From NCBI GenBank assembly GCA_000688615.1, contig JHVA01000001.1, positions 2,170,001 to 2,234,000 on the forward strand: a DNA stretch of 64,000 nt, in the 5' to 3' direction. This stretch comes from Acidobacteriaceae bacterium KBS 146 (GTDB lineage: Bacteria > Acidobacteriota > Terriglobia > Terriglobales > Acidobacteriaceae). The position numbers and the translations under genes are program-made. The notes beneath the pieces were generated by a model. The model had not been told where the DNA came from. It worked only from the letters and a program-made list of their open reading frames with translations, and made no database searches. Below, piece after piece: positions 52,192-61,488 of this stretch; position 1 is the stretch's first letter; every line of letters begins with the position of its first letter.

Positions 52192-54971
52192 TGGAATGAC
52201 ACCCCGGCAAGGGCTTCGAGTGCGCCCGTTACGTGCTCGATCTCGCGCGCCAGTTGATCTAGAGTCCTTTGCGCGTGGTTAAGATCGCATTCTCTCCCCA
52301 TGGACTCCAGTTCATGGGCCAGCGATGAGGCCTGCTTCGCCGATAGATTGCCAAGCGCACCTTTAAGGGTGTGTCCCGCACGTTCGAGCTCGATGAAGTT
52401 TTGCCCTTCAATCGCTTTCTGCGCTGCGTTCAGGTGATTGGGATAATCTGCGCGGAATAGTTCCACAAGTTCACCCAGCAACGCGCGGTCATCATCCAGC
52501 AGGTCCAGCAATTGCTTGGTATCCACGGGGCCGACAGCAGCAGACTCTACTTCCACCGATGGCACGGACGTTTCTTTCTGCGTGATGTAAATATCCAACA
52601 GATCGTCGAGCTCCTGTGGCCGAATCGGCTTCGACAGATACCCATCCATCCCAACCGCGAGGCACCGTTCACGATCGCCGTTCATCGCCAGCGCTGTCAT
52701 CGCCACCACGGGTTGATGTTTCCCTGTGCCCTGCTCCCTCTGACGCAGCAGCGTGGTGGCCTCGAACCCATCCATCTCAGGCATCTGCATATCCATCAGC
52801 ACGAGGTCATAGCTCGCCTGTTCCAGAGCCGCGAGTGCTTCTTTACCATTTGCTACCAGGACGACGGTGTGGTTCCTCTTCTCCAGCATCCGTGTCGCCA
52901 GCTTCTGATTGATCGGGTTATCTTCCGCCAGCAGGATTCTCAGCATTTTGTTTGGCCTCGTCTGTTCGCGCAGCGTATGGCGCGTGATCATCGCAGTCTC
53001 TCCGTTCGTCTCACGTGCCGAGAGCACCCTTGCAATCGCCTCGCGTAGCTCCGCCTGACGCACGGGCTTCAACAGATACGCTGCGATTCCCAACTCGCCG
53101 CACCGCTGCGCGTCGCCTCGCTGCCCGCCCGAGGTCAACATCATGATCGTCGAGCTATTGGTTCCTGAATGCTCCTGGAGTCGTTCCACCAATCCAAATC
53201 CATCCATCTTCGGCATATGCATGTCTGTCAGGATGAGCCCGAACGGTTCTCCATTAGCCGTCGCTTCGCGATAGGCCTGAAGGGCCAGTTCTCCATTGGC
53301 TGCCACTGCAGGAATCATTCCCCACCGTGTGACAAGACCCTCCAGAATCCGGCGGTTGGTGCGATTGTCATCCACAATCAGCACACGCACGCCGACCAGG
53401 ATCGACGACGCGACCTGCGGTTGCGCTAACGCCGGCATGGTCTTCGGCTCGCCCAGCTTCGCGGTAAAGTGGAAGCAGGATCCCTTACCCGGCGTGCTCT
53501 CCACCCAGATGCGTCCATTCATCATCTCCACCAGTCGGCGCGAGATCGTCAAACCCAATCCAGTTCCGCCAAATTCGCGGGTTGTCGAAGTATCTGCTTG
53601 GCTGAACGATTCAAATATCTTCTCCAGTTTGTCCGCTGAGATCCCTATCCCGGTATCCGTAACCTGAAAATGCAACGTTGAGCTCTGATCCTCCAGAACC
53701 TCCCGCTGTACCTTGAGGGTTACTTCGCCGTTTTCAGTGAACTTAACTGCATTTCCGAGAAGGTTCAGAATCACCTGACGCAATCGACCTGGGTCGCCAT
53801 TCACCAGCGGCGGAACATCGGAGGCAATCTCACATAAAAGCTCCAGCCCCTTCTCATCGGCGCGCAGAGCCACGGTCTTCAGAGCGTTTTCGACGCACTC
53901 ACACAGGTCGAAATCCACTTCGTCCAGATCGACCTTTCCTGCTTCGATCTTCGAGAAATCCAGGATGTCGTTGATCACATTCAACAGCGCGTCCGCAGAA
54001 AGCTTCACGGTATGCAGGTAGTCTCGCTGCTCTCGTGTCAGTTCCGTCTCGAGCGCCAGATCGGTCATACCGATGATCCCGTTGAGGGGTGTGCGGATTT
54101 CGTGACTCATATTGGCGAGAAACTCACTCTTCGCCTGATTGCTCAGCTCCGCCGCGTGCGCCCGCTCTCGCTCCAGTTCGATGAAGTGCCTCTGCTCCGC
54201 CAGTGTCAGCTCCATCGTATGAATCGACAACTTCCGATCCACTGTTGCCGACACATAAACAAATCCCATCAGGAAAGCCGCGACCATACAGATCCCGACA
54301 ATTCCCAGATGCGTTACTCCGATCGCATGCCGCATGCTTTCAGGCTGCATCGTCATGGGAGTAAAGGTCACCGCGGCCATCCCTACGTAGTGCATGACCG
54401 GGATCGCAAGCCCCATCACGACAGCACATCCGCTCTTACGCCAACTCCAGCTGGTCTGCACCTCCCGGATGGCAAACGCCAGGAGCAATGCCACAAAAGA
54501 GATCACAATCGCCAGAACGACGGATAGTATCACCAGGCGCATGTTGTACTGGCACATCGCCGGCAGTCGCATTGCCTCCATGCCGATGTAGTGCATGGAG
54601 GCAATTCCGGTTCCCATAAAGAGACTTCCGACCGCGGCCGAGGCAATCGACATTCGCCTACGGCTTACTACAAACAGCGCGATCGCTGACGCCACAACGG
54701 CTGCCATCATCGACAGCAGCACCATCGGCCAGTCGTACAACACAACGACTGGAAGCCGCAGTGCCTCCATCCCCACGTAGTGCATCGACCAGATGCCGAA
54801 ACCAAGAGCGAAAGCCCCACCGCTCAGCCATACTCCACGCACAAAGCCTCGCGATGCCGTCACCCGGCCTGCCAGATCCAGCGCAGCGTATGCCGCAAAA
54901 ATGGCGATGAGTACGGAAAGTGCTACCAGGCGATAGTCATACGTCCCGGCCAAAATGGTTGTTGTCTCCAC
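52188..54971 (-). CDS. MHYT-domain hybrid histidine kinase with two receivers and Hpt
   Basis: A 927-residue sensor kinase from a GTG. Residues 1-245 are an integral-membrane MHYT sensor with three MHY(V/I)GM motifs near 63, 126 and 193, whose residues are proposed to bind copper and sense O2, CO or NO. HisKA follows with His290 ([10 protein letters not shown]), HATPase with LLGNAVKF and GGTGLGL, receiver 1 with Asp583 ([10 protein letters not shown]), receiver 2 with Asp727 ([11 protein letters not shown]) and a C-terminal Hpt with His867 ([11 protein letters not shown]). All phosphorelay residues are intact. The phosphate most likely ends on the coupled GGDEF regulator, linking the signal to c-di-GMP. 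Confidence 0.95.
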   Translation of the reverse strand: METTTILAGTYDYRLVALSVLIAIFAAYAALDLAGRVTASRGFVRGVWLSGGAFALGFGIWSMHYVGMEALRLPVVVLYDWPMVLLSMMAAVVASAIALFVVSRRRMSIASAAVGSLFMGTGIASMHYIGMEAMRLPAMCQYNMRLVILSVVLAIVISFVALLLAFAIREVQTSWSWRKSGCAVVMGLAIPVMHYVGMAAVTFTPMTMQPESMRHAIGVTHLGIVGICMVAAFLMGFVYVSATVDRKLSIHTMELTLAEQRHFIELERERAHAAELSNQAKSEFLANMSHEIRTPLNGIIGMTDLALETELTREQRDYLHTVKLSADALLNVINDILDFSKIEAGKVDLDEVDFDLCECVENALKTVALRADEKGLELLCEIASDVPPLVNGDPGRLRQVILNLLGNAVKFTENGEVTLKVQREVLEDQSSTLHFQVTDTGIGISADKLEKIFESFSQADTSTTREFGGTGLGLTISRRLVEMMNGRIWVESTPGKGSCFHFTAKLGEPKTMPALAQPQVASSILVGVRVLIVDDNRTNRRILEGLVTRWGMIPAVAANGELALQAYREATANGEPFGLILTDMHMPKMDGFGLVERLQEHSGTNSSTIMMLTSGGQRGDAQRCGELGIAAYLLKPVRQAELREAIARVLSARETNGETAMITRHTLREQTRPNKMLRILLAEDNPINQKLATRMLEKRNHTVVLVANGKEALAALEQASYDLVLMDMQMPEMDGFEATTLLRQREQGTGKHQPVVAMTALAMNGDRERCLAVGMDGYLSKPIRPQELDDLLDIYITQKETSVPSVEVESAAVGPVDTKQLLDLLDDDRALLGELVELFRADYPNHLNAAQKAIEGQNFIELERAGHTLKGALGNLSAKQASSLAHELESMGRECDLNHAQRTLDQLAREIEHVTGALEALAGVSFQ

Positions 54972-55234
54972 ATATGCCCCAAGAAACAGAATGTGGCGCT
55001 ATAGTAGCTACTCCCAAAAGCCACCGCTGTAGCACCTTCGAGCCATGCTTGACGACTATCGTTCGGTTGTTTTTTGCCTATTTTCAGAGAGCAAGCTATG
55101 AGGAGGTCGCTCCAGACCTCCTCAGCCGAACGGCTTTCGTGCTCGTTAAGCAATGGGTATAGCGCTCATCAGCACACCCGCTCACCTGAAGACTTGGCAT
55201 CTGGCAAAGCCTTGCCAAACCCATTGACGGCGGC

Positions 55235-55942
55235 TCACCAGCCCGTCTGGCCCATCCGTCGAAGAATGATCATGCTATACCCATTCATGCGCTCAGGCCG
55301 CCGTCGTAGAGGAGCAGGCAGTATCGCCGCAAGCCGCGCCGCCTGTTGTCGTCCGATGCTCCTTGCCGAAGCTCGGTAGTAATACCGGCATGCTGGCTCG
55401 GCACCGTATACCCCAGGGCCCCACTCCACCACATTGAGATAAAGTTCCAGAATCCTGCGCTTGCCCAGCACAAGTTCTGCCACTGGCACCAGCGAGGCCT
55501 CTGCGCCCTTACGCAACACCGATCGGTTCGTGCCAAAGAATAGGTTCTTCACCAGCTGCTGCGTTAATGTGGAAGCTCCACGAACGCGCTCGCCTTCCTT
55601 ATCCTCTTCCGCGGCGATCTTGATCTCGTGCCAGTCGAAGCCGTGGTGCTGGTAGAAGCGTCCATCCTCCGCCGCGATCACCGCATGCTGCAGATCAGGC
55701 GATATCTGACCGAGCGGAACAAACCGGTAGCGTTCTTTATACGGAACTCCGCGAATCCACGCCTGCACATGCCGCTGCAGCTGCACTACAGTCGTCGGCG
55801 GGTCGATCCATCGCAGCATCACAAGCGTCAGTGCAGCGCCCGACCAAAGCAGACCCAGGCTGATAGCGAGCCAGCGTACTACCAGAAGAAGGTTATGTCT
55901 CCGCAACGAGGCATTGACTCGTGTGGGCTGCGATGTCGTCAC
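55235..55942 (-). CDS. mtgA: Monofunctional peptidoglycan glycosyltransferase MtgA
   Basis: A 235-residue protein with one N-terminal membrane helix (WLAISLGLLWSGAALTLVML) and a GT51 domain. Motifs are VIAAEDGRFYQHHGFDW with the catalytic Glu, GASTLTQQLVKNLFFG, KRRILELYLNVVEWGPGVYG and ARLAAILPAPLRRRPE. It polymerises lipid II into glycan strands on the outer face of the inner membrane and has no transpeptidase domain. Start codon appears to be GTG at 55942; the ribosome site is weak. It does not appear to be in an operon with the adjacent sensor kinase. Confidence 0.93.
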   Translation of the reverse strand: MTTSQPTRVNASLRRHNLLLVVRWLAISLGLLWSGAALTLVMLRWIDPPTTVVQLQRHVQAWIRGVPYKERYRFVPLGQISPDLQHAVIAAEDGRFYQHHGFDWHEIKIAAEEDKEGERVRGASTLTQQLVKNLFFGTNRSVLRKGAEASLVPVAELVLGKRRILELYLNVVEWGPGVYGAEPACRYYYRASARSIGRQQAARLAAILPAPLRRRPERMNGYSMIILRRMGQTGW

Positions 55943-55995
55943 ATCTCAAACTATAACTGGCCGAGGTTAGAAGACATGCATCTGTGCTTGCATCG

Positions 55996-58212
55996 CTAAC
56001 GATATGTCTCAGGACGGACCGTAATCGAATCAGGGGGGAACGCCTCCGGCTTTGATCCGAGCTCGGTGTTCGGCGTATCTCCCATCGTCAGCTCGAGCGT
56101 ACCTCCGCGAACTAGGTCGGCGTGGCGAAACCACACGTGGTCGAGCGGCTTTCCGTTCAGTACGATCTTCTGCACATATTTGTTCTGCTTCGACGCATGA
56201 GCTGCAGTAATCACAAAGTCTTTGCCGTTACGCATGTGAATCGTGATCTTTGTAAATACCGGGCTTGCGATGTCGTAGGTCGGTACCGTCGGTGTCACCG
56301 GATAAAAGCCCATCATCGAAAAGACGACAAAGGCGCTCATGCCTCCACCATCTTCATCGCCAGGAATTCCCTGCAGTGTGTCCGTAAAGAAAGCATCGAG
56401 CAGCATGCGAACACGCTCCTGCGTCTTCCATGGTGCTCCAAGCCGGTCATAGATATATGGAATCGCGAAGCTGGGCTCGTTGCCCATCGAGAACTGCCCT
56501 ACCATCGATGTCGAGTCTGGAAACTTTGCCTGAAACTCGTACTTCGATCGCCCCAGCGGCTCTCGAAAAAGCTGATCGAGATTGGCCTCCGCCTTTTGCG
56601 TGCCTCCCATCAGCGCAATCAGTCCTGCGTAGTCGTGCGCTACATCCCACGTGTAGGTGTACGCATTGTTTTCGTCATAGTAGTCTCGCCCGCCCATTCC
56701 GCCACCGAACTTCGGGTCCAGTGGCTCAATCCAGTTACCGGCATCATCCTTGGGCCACATCAGCGACCGGTCCGCACGATAAAGGTTCTTGTAATTCGCA
56801 GCACGCTTCAAAAATAGTTTCTCGTCTTCCGGCTTCTTCAGCTCGTGCGCGATCTGCGCAATGGACCAGTCGTCGAAGCTGTTGCCCAGCGTCACCGGGA
56901 CGGGCTGACGCTTCTCAAACGGATGGACTTCTGCAATGGTCTCCTTCTCTCCGGGCCTCAGCGCAGGCATGTAACCGTGCTCCGCGTAAAAGTCGTCGAG
57001 AGAGGTCTTCGAGCCCAGACTCCAGGGCAGCAACGTCGTGTTCAGCGAGCGCTTGCGGATACCCTCATACGCCACAGGCAGATCGAAATTGCGAACCCCT
57101 TTAAACCAGGCATCGGCAAACCATGGTGCAGCGTGGTTGCCATTCATGCACGCGTAAGGACCAGTCAGAATCGCAAACGTCGGCATGATCCCACTCTGCT
57201 GATACATGCGCACGTACGACTGCAGCTTGTCCGCCTCCATCTCCGGGTTCAGAATCGTCTGCAGCGGCTCAAGCGCCCGAAAGGTATCCCACAGCCAGTT
57301 GTCGACGTAGAACGGACGCTGGTCCGCGTGAATCTTATGATCGAAACCGCTGAAATATTGTCCGTCCTCCGTGATATTGATCATCCGTTCCGAGGCACGA
57401 TAAAGCGCTGTATAAAACACCTTGCGCTGCGCCTCTGTGCCGCCTTCCACCGCGATGCGCCCCAGTACCTCATTCCACCGTCCCTTTGCCGCTGCCTTCG
57501 TCGTTTCGAAACCTGGCGAGGGAATCTCATGCTGCAGGTTCTTTCTGGCCTGCTCCACGCTGATGAACGAGATGCCGTATCGAAACTCCAGCGTTCCCGC
57601 CGACGCTTGAATCGCAAGCCGCTGCTTACCATTATTGCTGGAGACAGCTGCGGTGACCGGCTTACTGAACTCACCGTAGACATACGCCTTCATATCGTTG
57701 AATCGTTCTTCGCCGGCAACGGCATTTCCATCGCGCAACTCGAGCGTTCCTCCAATTCGATTGGCCAATACAAGGTCGGCCTTGCCGGATGGGAAGGTAA
57801 AACGGAAGTATCCGCAGCGCTCCGTCGCTGTAAACTCCGTGACAATCCCCGAGCCCCGAAATCGAGTCGAGTAGAAGTACGGCGTCGTCGTCTCTTGCTC
57901 ATAGGCTGCCGGGGCACCGTCGGCGGGCATAATGCTGAACAGTTCGCTGATGCGATGCGAGTTGATCGTCAGAGGAAAGGAGTGAATTCTGTCATCAAGC
58001 GCGTCTGAGCGCAGAGGATACATCCTTACCATGCTGTTCGGCAGATAAACCGCCGGCCGCGTCGGAACAAGAAGGATCCCGACGTTCCCAATCGTAGGAT
58101 CGACATACTCCACCTGTGCGCTCGCCTGCGCGGCGGCGACGAGAAGAGCGAATAAGGAAGCCGTCTTACAAAAACGAGATAGAACCTGCTTTTTCGCGGT
58201 GCGCAAAGACAC
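55996..58212 (-). CDS. Secreted GH92 alpha-mannosidase
   Basis: A 738-residue protein from a GTG with GAGG seven bases upstream and a signal peptide (TASLFALLVAAAQASA). GH92 features include the beginning VEYVDPTIGN, GMGGRDYYDENNAYTYTWD, MGNEPSFAIPYIYD and LQGIPGDEDGGGMSAF, with calcium-dependent catalytic acids in the last block. GH92 enzymes are exo-alpha-mannosidases (mostly alpha-1,2) acting on mannans and N-glycans. It is an isolated secreted enzyme here; neighbours are mtgA and an SDR gene. Only a short dispersed-repeat trace and no LacI site was seen upstream. Confidence 0.92.
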   Translation of the reverse strand: MSLRTAKKQVLSRFCKTASLFALLVAAAQASAQVEYVDPTIGNVGILLVPTRPAVYLPNSMVRMYPLRSDALDDRIHSFPLTINSHRISELFSIMPADGAPAAYEQETTTPYFYSTRFRGSGIVTEFTATERCGYFRFTFPSGKADLVLANRIGGTLELRDGNAVAGEERFNDMKAYVYGEFSKPVTAAVSSNNGKQRLAIQASAGTLEFRYGISFISVEQARKNLQHEIPSPGFETTKAAAKGRWNEVLGRIAVEGGTEAQRKVFYTALYRASERMINITEDGQYFSGFDHKIHADQRPFYVDNWLWDTFRALEPLQTILNPEMEADKLQSYVRMYQQSGIMPTFAILTGPYACMNGNHAAPWFADAWFKGVRNFDLPVAYEGIRKRSLNTTLLPWSLGSKTSLDDFYAEHGYMPALRPGEKETIAEVHPFEKRQPVPVTLGNSFDDWSIAQIAHELKKPEDEKLFLKRAANYKNLYRADRSLMWPKDDAGNWIEPLDPKFGGGMGGRDYYDENNAYTYTWDVAHDYAGLIALMGGTQKAEANLDQLFREPLGRSKYEFQAKFPDSTSMVGQFSMGNEPSFAIPYIYDRLGAPWKTQERVRMLLDAFFTDTLQGIPGDEDGGGMSAFVVFSMMGFYPVTPTVPTYDIASPVFTKITIHMRNGKDFVITAAHASKQNKYVQKIVLNGKPLDHVWFRHADLVRGGTLELTMGDTPNTELGSKPEAFPPDSITVRPETYR

Positions 58213-58338
58213 GGACAGACCTCAGAATGACAGAAACCAGATCATCATACAGTTCCGCGCAGATGGCATCATATTCTTAATCGCGCCGCGCAAAGCCCTC
58301 CGTCATAGAGCCTATGATCTCAAGCGTTGTCACCTGGC

Positions 58339-59208
58339 TTATGCGTGTTTCAGAATCGTTCCCAGCACTGCCGAAGGGTTCTCCGGATTCTCCATCACCA
58401 TGAGCCTTTCGGTTCGCAACCGGATCGCCTCCATCCACTTCGCTTCAGTCAGGATGTAGAACTGCTCTTTTCTAATCGCATCGAAGACGATCTTGGCCAC
58501 CTGCGCAGGAGGCATGCCTGCGGCAATCAATGCTTCGAACGTCCCGCGGCTGGCCTGCATCGTTGCACTCACAGGCCTGGTTTCGTCTCGGAGCCTCTCC
58601 GGCCTGTGGCTCTCGGCATTGGGGATGTTCGTCCGCACCATCCCTGGGCAAAGCACCGACACCTTTACGAGCGACCTGCGCTGCTCGAGCGTCAGATAGA
58701 GGCTCTCTGACAAGGCAACCACGGCATGCTTACTCACCGAATAGGGAGCTGAGGATCCACCTGCCATCAATCCCGCGCAGGATGCGGTGTTCACGATGTG
58801 ACACGCCGTATTCTGTGCCATCATCCGCGGCGTAAAAGCCTTCACCCCATGGATCACACCCCATAGATTTACTCCCAGAACCCACTCCCAATCGTTCCAC
58901 GTCGCCTCCCAGGGTGCGCCGCCTGCAGCAACCCCGGCATTGTTGAACAGCAGATGTACGCCGCCAAACGTATCGAACGCCTTTTGCGCCAGAGTCTCTA
59001 TCTCTTCACGCTCCGAGACATCTGTAGGCACACAGAGGACTTCAGCTCCCAAAGCCTTCAGTTCGTCGCCCGCCGCACACAGCGCAGCCTCATCCATGTC
59101 GGCAAGCACAACCCTCACCTTTTCATGAACACACCATTCCGCGATACCGCGGCCAATGCCACTCGCCGCTCCGGTAATCACCGCTGTCTTTCCCGCAAAC
59201 TGCTTCAT
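58339..59208 (-). CDS. Short-chain dehydrogenase/reductase
   Basis: Start at the ATG at 59208, with GGAGG five bases upstream; a GTG 15 bp earlier lies within the ribosome site. The 289-residue protein has the classical SDR NAD(P) motif AVITGAASGIGRG at 9-21, NNAGVA, Ser in NTASCAGL and the catalytic YSVSK followed by Lys. DMDEAALCAAGDE after strand 2 suggests NAD preference from the Asp. Substrate cannot be assigned; similar proteins act on hydroxyl groups of many small molecules. It precedes GH92 on the same strand by about 125 bp. Confidence 0.92.
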   Translation of the reverse strand: MKQFAGKTAVITGAASGIGRGIAEWCVHEKVRVVLADMDEAALCAAGDELKALGAEVLCVPTDVSEREEIETLAQKAFDTFGGVHLLFNNAGVAAGGAPWEATWNDWEWVLGVNLWGVIHGVKAFTPRMMAQNTACHIVNTASCAGLMAGGSSAPYSVSKHAVVALSESLYLTLEQRRSLVKVSVLCPGMVRTNIPNAESHRPERLRDETRPVSATMQASRGTFEALIAAGMPPAQVAKIVFDAIRKEQFYILTEAKWMEAIRLRTERLMVMENPENPSAVLGTILKHA

Positions 59209-59303
59209 TCCGCCCTCCTTCACGTTGCGTCATACAGCTCGTTGAAGTTAGCGGATCAAGAGCAAATTTACAGCCTGTTTTTTATAGGGCAGGAGAGATA
59301 TTC

Positions 59304-59335
59304 TAAAAATGGGGAGAGCCAATCCGGCTCTCCCC
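59304..59335 (-). terminator. Rho-independent terminator of the DUF3857 operon
   Basis: On the minus strand a perfect 10-bp stem, GGGGAGAGCC / GGCTCTCCCC with a 5-base loop, is followed by ATTTTTA. It lies 76 bp after the stop of the 59411 gene. Confidence 0.8.
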
Positions 59336-59410
59336 GCTCTTTCAAAAATCAAGGGATCGGAGTTCCGCTCCGCCGCGCCCGACCAGGCCTGATCGTGACG
59401 CCGCTAGAGA

Positions 59411-61465
59411 TCAGTTCGAAGCAGCGGGCGAACCTGTCCCCGTTTCTGTCGGCGACGCAATCAGAACCAGCTTCTCCTGATCTTTGTTTTCGACCTTGCC
59501 ATAGAAATCACGCAAAGCGGGATAATCCTTCTTTTCGAAGAAGAACTGTCCGAGGCTCAGATCGCGCCGTACGGTCACCGAGTTGGGTTTTTGCTCGTTG
59601 GTCAGCGAATAGGCTGCGAACTTTTCAAACTGTTCGTGCGAGGTTGCTGGGACGGATTCGGCTTTAATATTTTGGGGGAACTGGATTCGAACCGCGTCCT
59701 GCACCATGCTCCCGTAGTCGAAGTACACTGCAAGCTCACGCTTCTCATGCGGAAACAGAGGCTTCTCGTTCGTAACGAATAGATCGGCGGGAACAAACAG
59801 ACGCTTCCCGGTCGGCGATCCGGCCGCACCCTTGATGCCGTATTGAACGACGAGCGGCTTCTCATAGTCGTCGAGCTGCGAGATGCTGACTACATTGACG
59901 TCCATTCCTCCAGGAAGCATCTCCTCGAGATTCGTACGAAGCTGACGACGGAAGCTCTCCGTATCACCTTCCAGGGAGCGATGGCGCCAACTGATGGCGG
60001 GCTGCCCCATATAAGTGACCTTTACAAGCCCGCTGACTTCCCCATGCTCATCCATCTTGAGATCGGCGATCCGCTGCGTGCGCGAGAAAGAGTATGGCTC
60101 TCCCACGGTACTCGCGATCACGGTCCCGCCGCCCTCAGTCTGCCGAATGCCGCTGGCATTTGTATGTTTCCAGTCAAGGTGACCGTAAGGGCAGTATCGC
60201 GAACCCGGATCGAAGTACATCTCCTTTCCATCGACGTTCACCACAGCGACGTCATCATCCAGCTGCGACATGTTCAGGTAGTAGTCGGTAAAAAGGCTAC
60301 GGTCCCGATTGGTCACTGCGAAGACATAGGCCTTCATTCCTGCGGCTCGCGCCATAGCGACAAAAAGCTGGGCCAGCTGATCCCCCGATCCCCGTTTTCG
60401 CTCCAGAATGTCGTCGGTGTCGTGCACCTCTCGAAGCCCCTCGGCCTTATCCTCAGAGCGCGCTCGCTCGCGGGTGTAGTCCGTATTTTCCAGCTGCATC
60501 ACTGCGGCATAGATCTTGCGCAGCTTCTGATCCTGACTCTGTTCTCCCGCTGTAATCTGCTGAACAGCTTCGGTGACCTTTGAACCGGGCCCAATAAACT
60601 TGTCGCGGTCTTTCGACCAATACTTTCCTTCCTGCCTCCAGTACTCTTCTGAGGTGCGATACGGCGTGTAATAGAAGAGGACCCGATAGCTGAAGCTCGA
60701 GATAGGAGGCATGTACTCCTCCCGGGGAGCAGGAGGGATATCGTGAACATTCAAATCCAGAATTAGCTGTCCCTCTGTATTCGTCGCCGTTGGAGGAAGC
60801 TGCGTCTGATGGATCTCGGTCCCGCGAGGAAGAACAGGGAACCAGCCGAGGGAATTTGTCAGATGTTCGCGGCCAGCGCTCCTGCTAACAAGCTCTTTGC
60901 TGGTGGGCTTCCAGACGTAGTGTCCTTTCCGCAGATAAAGCTCCGACTGAATGTACCAATCTGGCGATAAATAGTAGTTATCGTCATAGCGGATGGTGTA
61001 GCGATACTCGAGGATGCTGCCGACCTCCACATCGGGCATGGTGAAGACCTTCGCCATGTACTTATAGCCCTCGTACCCCTGCTTGCTCACAATCAGTTTG
61101 TCGTAGGGCTTCCCCGTAAATGGAATCACCTTGCCATCCGGGTGAATTGTGCGGCCTTCAATATTGTTAACGCTGTAGCCTCCGCCGCTCCGAAAGGAGG
61201 CGTACTTCAACTCAACGTTCGCGTAGTCCTTGCCCTTCTCGGTGAGAACCTTGAGCCGCACATACACGCTCCACATATGGAGCCTATCTTCTGTAACTTC
61301 TTCCCTGTCGAGGTAGACACCGGCGATGCCGGGATAGCCTTCCTGTGAGGTCATGGAGAGCTCTTCTTTGGTCGGCTCAGTCCACTGATCCGCATGGAGT
61401 GCCGGACTCACCGCAACCAGAAAAATCGTAAAGAGGACGATACGCAAAAAGGTTCTGTTTTTCAT
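59411..61465 (-). CDS. DUF3857 protein with inactive transglutaminase-like domain
   Basis: A 684-residue exported protein (signal FLRIVLFTIFLVAVSPALHA). The N-terminal domain is DUF3857 (DREEVTEDRLHMWSVYVRLK, VEVGSILEYRYTIRYDD). The transglutaminase-like region should carry a Cys in GDC; here it reads KRGSGDQLAQLFVAMARAAG with Gly in place of Cys, and the downstream catalytic His segment is LDDDVAVVN. Catalysis is therefore unlikely. It follows the active paralogue at 61489 by 23 bp on the same strand. A scaffold or substrate-binding role beside that paralogue is plausible. A terminator follows at 59304. Confidence 0.85.
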   Translation of the reverse strand: MKNRTFLRIVLFTIFLVAVSPALHADQWTEPTKEELSMTSQEGYPGIAGVYLDREEVTEDRLHMWSVYVRLKVLTEKGKDYANVELKYASFRSGGGYSVNNIEGRTIHPDGKVIPFTGKPYDKLIVSKQGYEGYKYMAKVFTMPDVEVGSILEYRYTIRYDDNYYLSPDWYIQSELYLRKGHYVWKPTSKELVSRSAGREHLTNSLGWFPVLPRGTEIHQTQLPPTATNTEGQLILDLNVHDIPPAPREEYMPPISSFSYRVLFYYTPYRTSEEYWRQEGKYWSKDRDKFIGPGSKVTEAVQQITAGEQSQDQKLRKIYAAVMQLENTDYTRERARSEDKAEGLREVHDTDDILERKRGSGDQLAQLFVAMARAAGMKAYVFAVTNRDRSLFTDYYLNMSQLDDDVAVVNVDGKEMYFDPGSRYCPYGHLDWKHTNASGIRQTEGGGTVIASTVGEPYSFSRTQRIADLKMDEHGEVSGLVKVTYMGQPAISWRHRSLEGDTESFRRQLRTNLEEMLPGGMDVNVVSISQLDDYEKPLVVQYGIKGAAGSPTGKRLFVPADLFVTNEKPLFPHEKRELAVYFDYGSMVQDAVRIQFPQNIKAESVPATSHEQFEKFAAYSLTNEQKPNSVTVRRDLSLGQFFFEKKDYPALRDFYGKVENKDQEKLVLIASPTETGTGSPAASN

Positions 61466-61488
61466 CGCAGGTTTTTTCTCGTCTCAGT

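Noticed and set aside
55099-55124. Perfect 10-bp hairpin TGAGGAGGTC/GACCTCCTCA downstream of mtgA
   Set aside because: It has no T-run on either strand, so I do not call it a terminator; its function is unclear.
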